This document shows positions 5,917 to 6,964 of a DNA stretch of 6,964 nt, piece by piece; the first letter of the stretch is position 1; the number at the start of each line of letters is the position of its first letter. Under the pieces are notes generated by a model. The model did no database searches. It saw only the letters and a list, made by a program, of their open reading frames with translations, and was not told the DNA's origin. A program made the translations under genes and the position numbers. Origin of the DNA: Opitutus sp. GAS368 (GTDB lineage: Bacteria > Verrucomicrobiota > Verrucomicrobiae > Opitutales > UBA953). The DNA lies in the NCBI GenBank assembly GCA_943332745.1, contig CALQQQ010000060.1:1-6964 (forward strand), in the 5' to 3' direction.

Positions 5917-6964
5917 CCGTCCGCAAGCGCCGGGGCTCCGTCATCATCGTCGTGCTGGTGCTGATCACCCTGGCCTCGTTGCTCCTGGCGCGGTTCATGG
6001 AGGATAATTCACTCGAGCTCGCCATGGCCACGCGCGAGGCGGACCGCCGCCGCCTGCGGGCGGACGCGCAGTCTGAACTCGAGCTCGCGCTGGCCGTCAT
6101 CGCCGAAATCCGCGCGATTGACCTTAATAAAATCCACGTGCCCTCGCAGGGCTACGACGATCCGCACGCTTACGCCGGCTTCCCGCCCCGCGAAGGTCTC
6201 ACCGTAACGTTCGACTATGAGGATGAGACCGCGAAGCTACCGCTCAGCGTCCTGACCAAGAACGACCTCATCCAAATCCTGTATTCCCTCGGCATGGAAC
6301 AGCGCGACGCCGAGCGCACCGCTGACGCCATCATCGCGTGGCAGAGCAAGTCGTACGAATCGATTGAGGAGGAGGCGACGGACGCCGCCTACCAGCGCAG
6401 CACGCTTTCGTTCCGTCCCGCGCGCCGGCCGATTCGCAGCTTCGAGGAGTTCCGTTCCATCGGCGTGGCCAAAGAGCATTTCTTCGACGAGCTCGGCCGG
6501 GCCACCCCGCTCTTCCTGGCCTTCAAGGACTGCGTCAGCCTCTACACCTTCCCCCAGGCCAACATCAACACGGCCTCGGACGCCGTGCTACTTTCGCAGG
6601 GCCTGGACGAACGACAGGTCGGGCTGATCCGCGAACGTCAGTCCGAGATCGGCAAACGCATTGTCGGCACCCCGCCCTACTTCCGCGTCGCCGACGAAGT
6701 CCGCCAGCTGATCGGCGCGAAAGCGGGCCTCGAGAAGTTCGACGACGAGGTCATCCTCATGTGGGTGCGGGTCACCGTGAAGGAAGGCCTGTCCAAGTGC
6801 CGGGTGAGCGCCCTGGTCGCCATCCGGGAGGACGTCGCCTTCCCCACCGCGGTGGCAAATCCGGACACTAATCCGGGTATCGGCTTGAGCCGCGGCGGCA
6901 CCGCCGTGGCGCCCATCCCGAAAACGACGGGAACCTCGACAGCGGTTCCGCGGTCGACTACGAC
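5913..6964 (+). CDS. gspK: Type II secretion minor pseudopilin GspK (C-terminus beyond the window)
   Basis: Starting at ATG 5913 (ATGA overlap with gspJ), 350 residues are visible and the frame is still open at the window end. The leader MTVRKRRG is followed by SVIIVVLVLITLASLLLARFM (9-29). As in other GspK proteins, the Glu at +5 is absent (Val13) and position +1 is not Phe. The helical domain of the T2SSK family follows: LTKNDLIQILYSLG (114-127) and ADAIIAWQ (137-144); then FRPARRPIRSFEEFRSIG (167-184), matching 'y.p.NrP..s..EL..v', and INTASDAVLL (218-227), the helix-hairpin-helix-like repeat. GspK caps the pseudopilus tip. The usual DWxDxD calcium-binding motif reads AWQSKSY here. The visible end (about 315-350) is Pro/Thr/Gly/Ser-rich and likely begins a disordered tail. 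The total length is unknown. Confidence 0.93.
   Translation, partial: MTVRKRRGSVIIVVLVLITLASLLLARFMEDNSLELAMATREADRRRLRADAQSELELALAVIAEIRAIDLNKIHVPSQGYDDPHAYAGFPPREGLTVTFDYEDETAKLPLSVLTKNDLIQILYSLGMEQRDAERTADAIIAWQSKSYESIEEEATDAAYQRSTLSFRPARRPIRSFEEFRSIGVAKEHFFDELGRATPLFLAFKDCVSLYTFPQANINTASDAVLLSQGLDERQVGLIRERQSEIGKRIVGTPPYFRVADEVRQLIGAKAGLEKFDDEVILMWVRVTVKEGLSKCRVSALVAIREDVAFPTAVANPDTNPGIGLSRGGTAVAPIPKTTGTSTAVPRSTT

Overview
The window looks like a GC-rich chromosomal piece from a member of the PVC group, most likely Verrucomicrobiota (possibly class Opitutae). This rests on the paired DUF1592-type 'planctomycete cytochrome' gene and DUF1552 gene, a pair seen mainly in Planctomycetota and Verrucomicrobiota, next to a compact type II secretion (T2SS) pseudopilin operon. 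The taxon is an inference; there is no rRNA or other marker here.

Left arm (1-2722, minus strand): a two-gene unit reading leftward. The first gene (2722-407) encodes a 771-residue exported protein with two c-type haem motifs (CxxCH) and the domain series PSCyt1, DUF1587, a beta-sandwich insert, DUF1595, DUF1592, DUF1588, DUF1585. Ten bases after its stop begins a DUF1552 gene with a twin-arginine-like signal (396 to the window edge, N-terminal 132 residues only). The two products are probably exported and act together, but the reaction is unknown.

Centre (2723-3005, 283 bp): the divergent intergenic region. It is much richer in A+T than the genes and holds four helically phased A-tracts, a perfect 10-bp palindrome (TAATCGATTA), a 45-nt imperfect hairpin that reads as an intrinsic terminator on the minus strand, and weak promoter-like hexamer pairs near both start codons.

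Right arm (3006-6964, plus strand): six genes reading rightward. A small exported protein that I read as GspC/PilP homology-region-like comes first, then gspG, gspH, gspI, gspJ and gspK, the last cut by the window end. From gspG on, every junction is a 4-bp stop/start overlap (GTGA or ATGA), and no start has a clear Shine-Dalgarno sequence, so translation is probably coupled. GspG would build the periplasmic pseudopilus, and GspH, I, J and K its tip. The secretin (GspD), ATPase (GspE), platform protein (GspF) and GspL/M are not in the window.

The most interesting points are the divergent lead gene that may replace GspC, the paired cysteines in GspH, the degenerate calcium motif in GspK, the long basic tail on GspI, and the structured intergenic region. 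I found no mobile element, CRISPR array, tRNA or rRNA.
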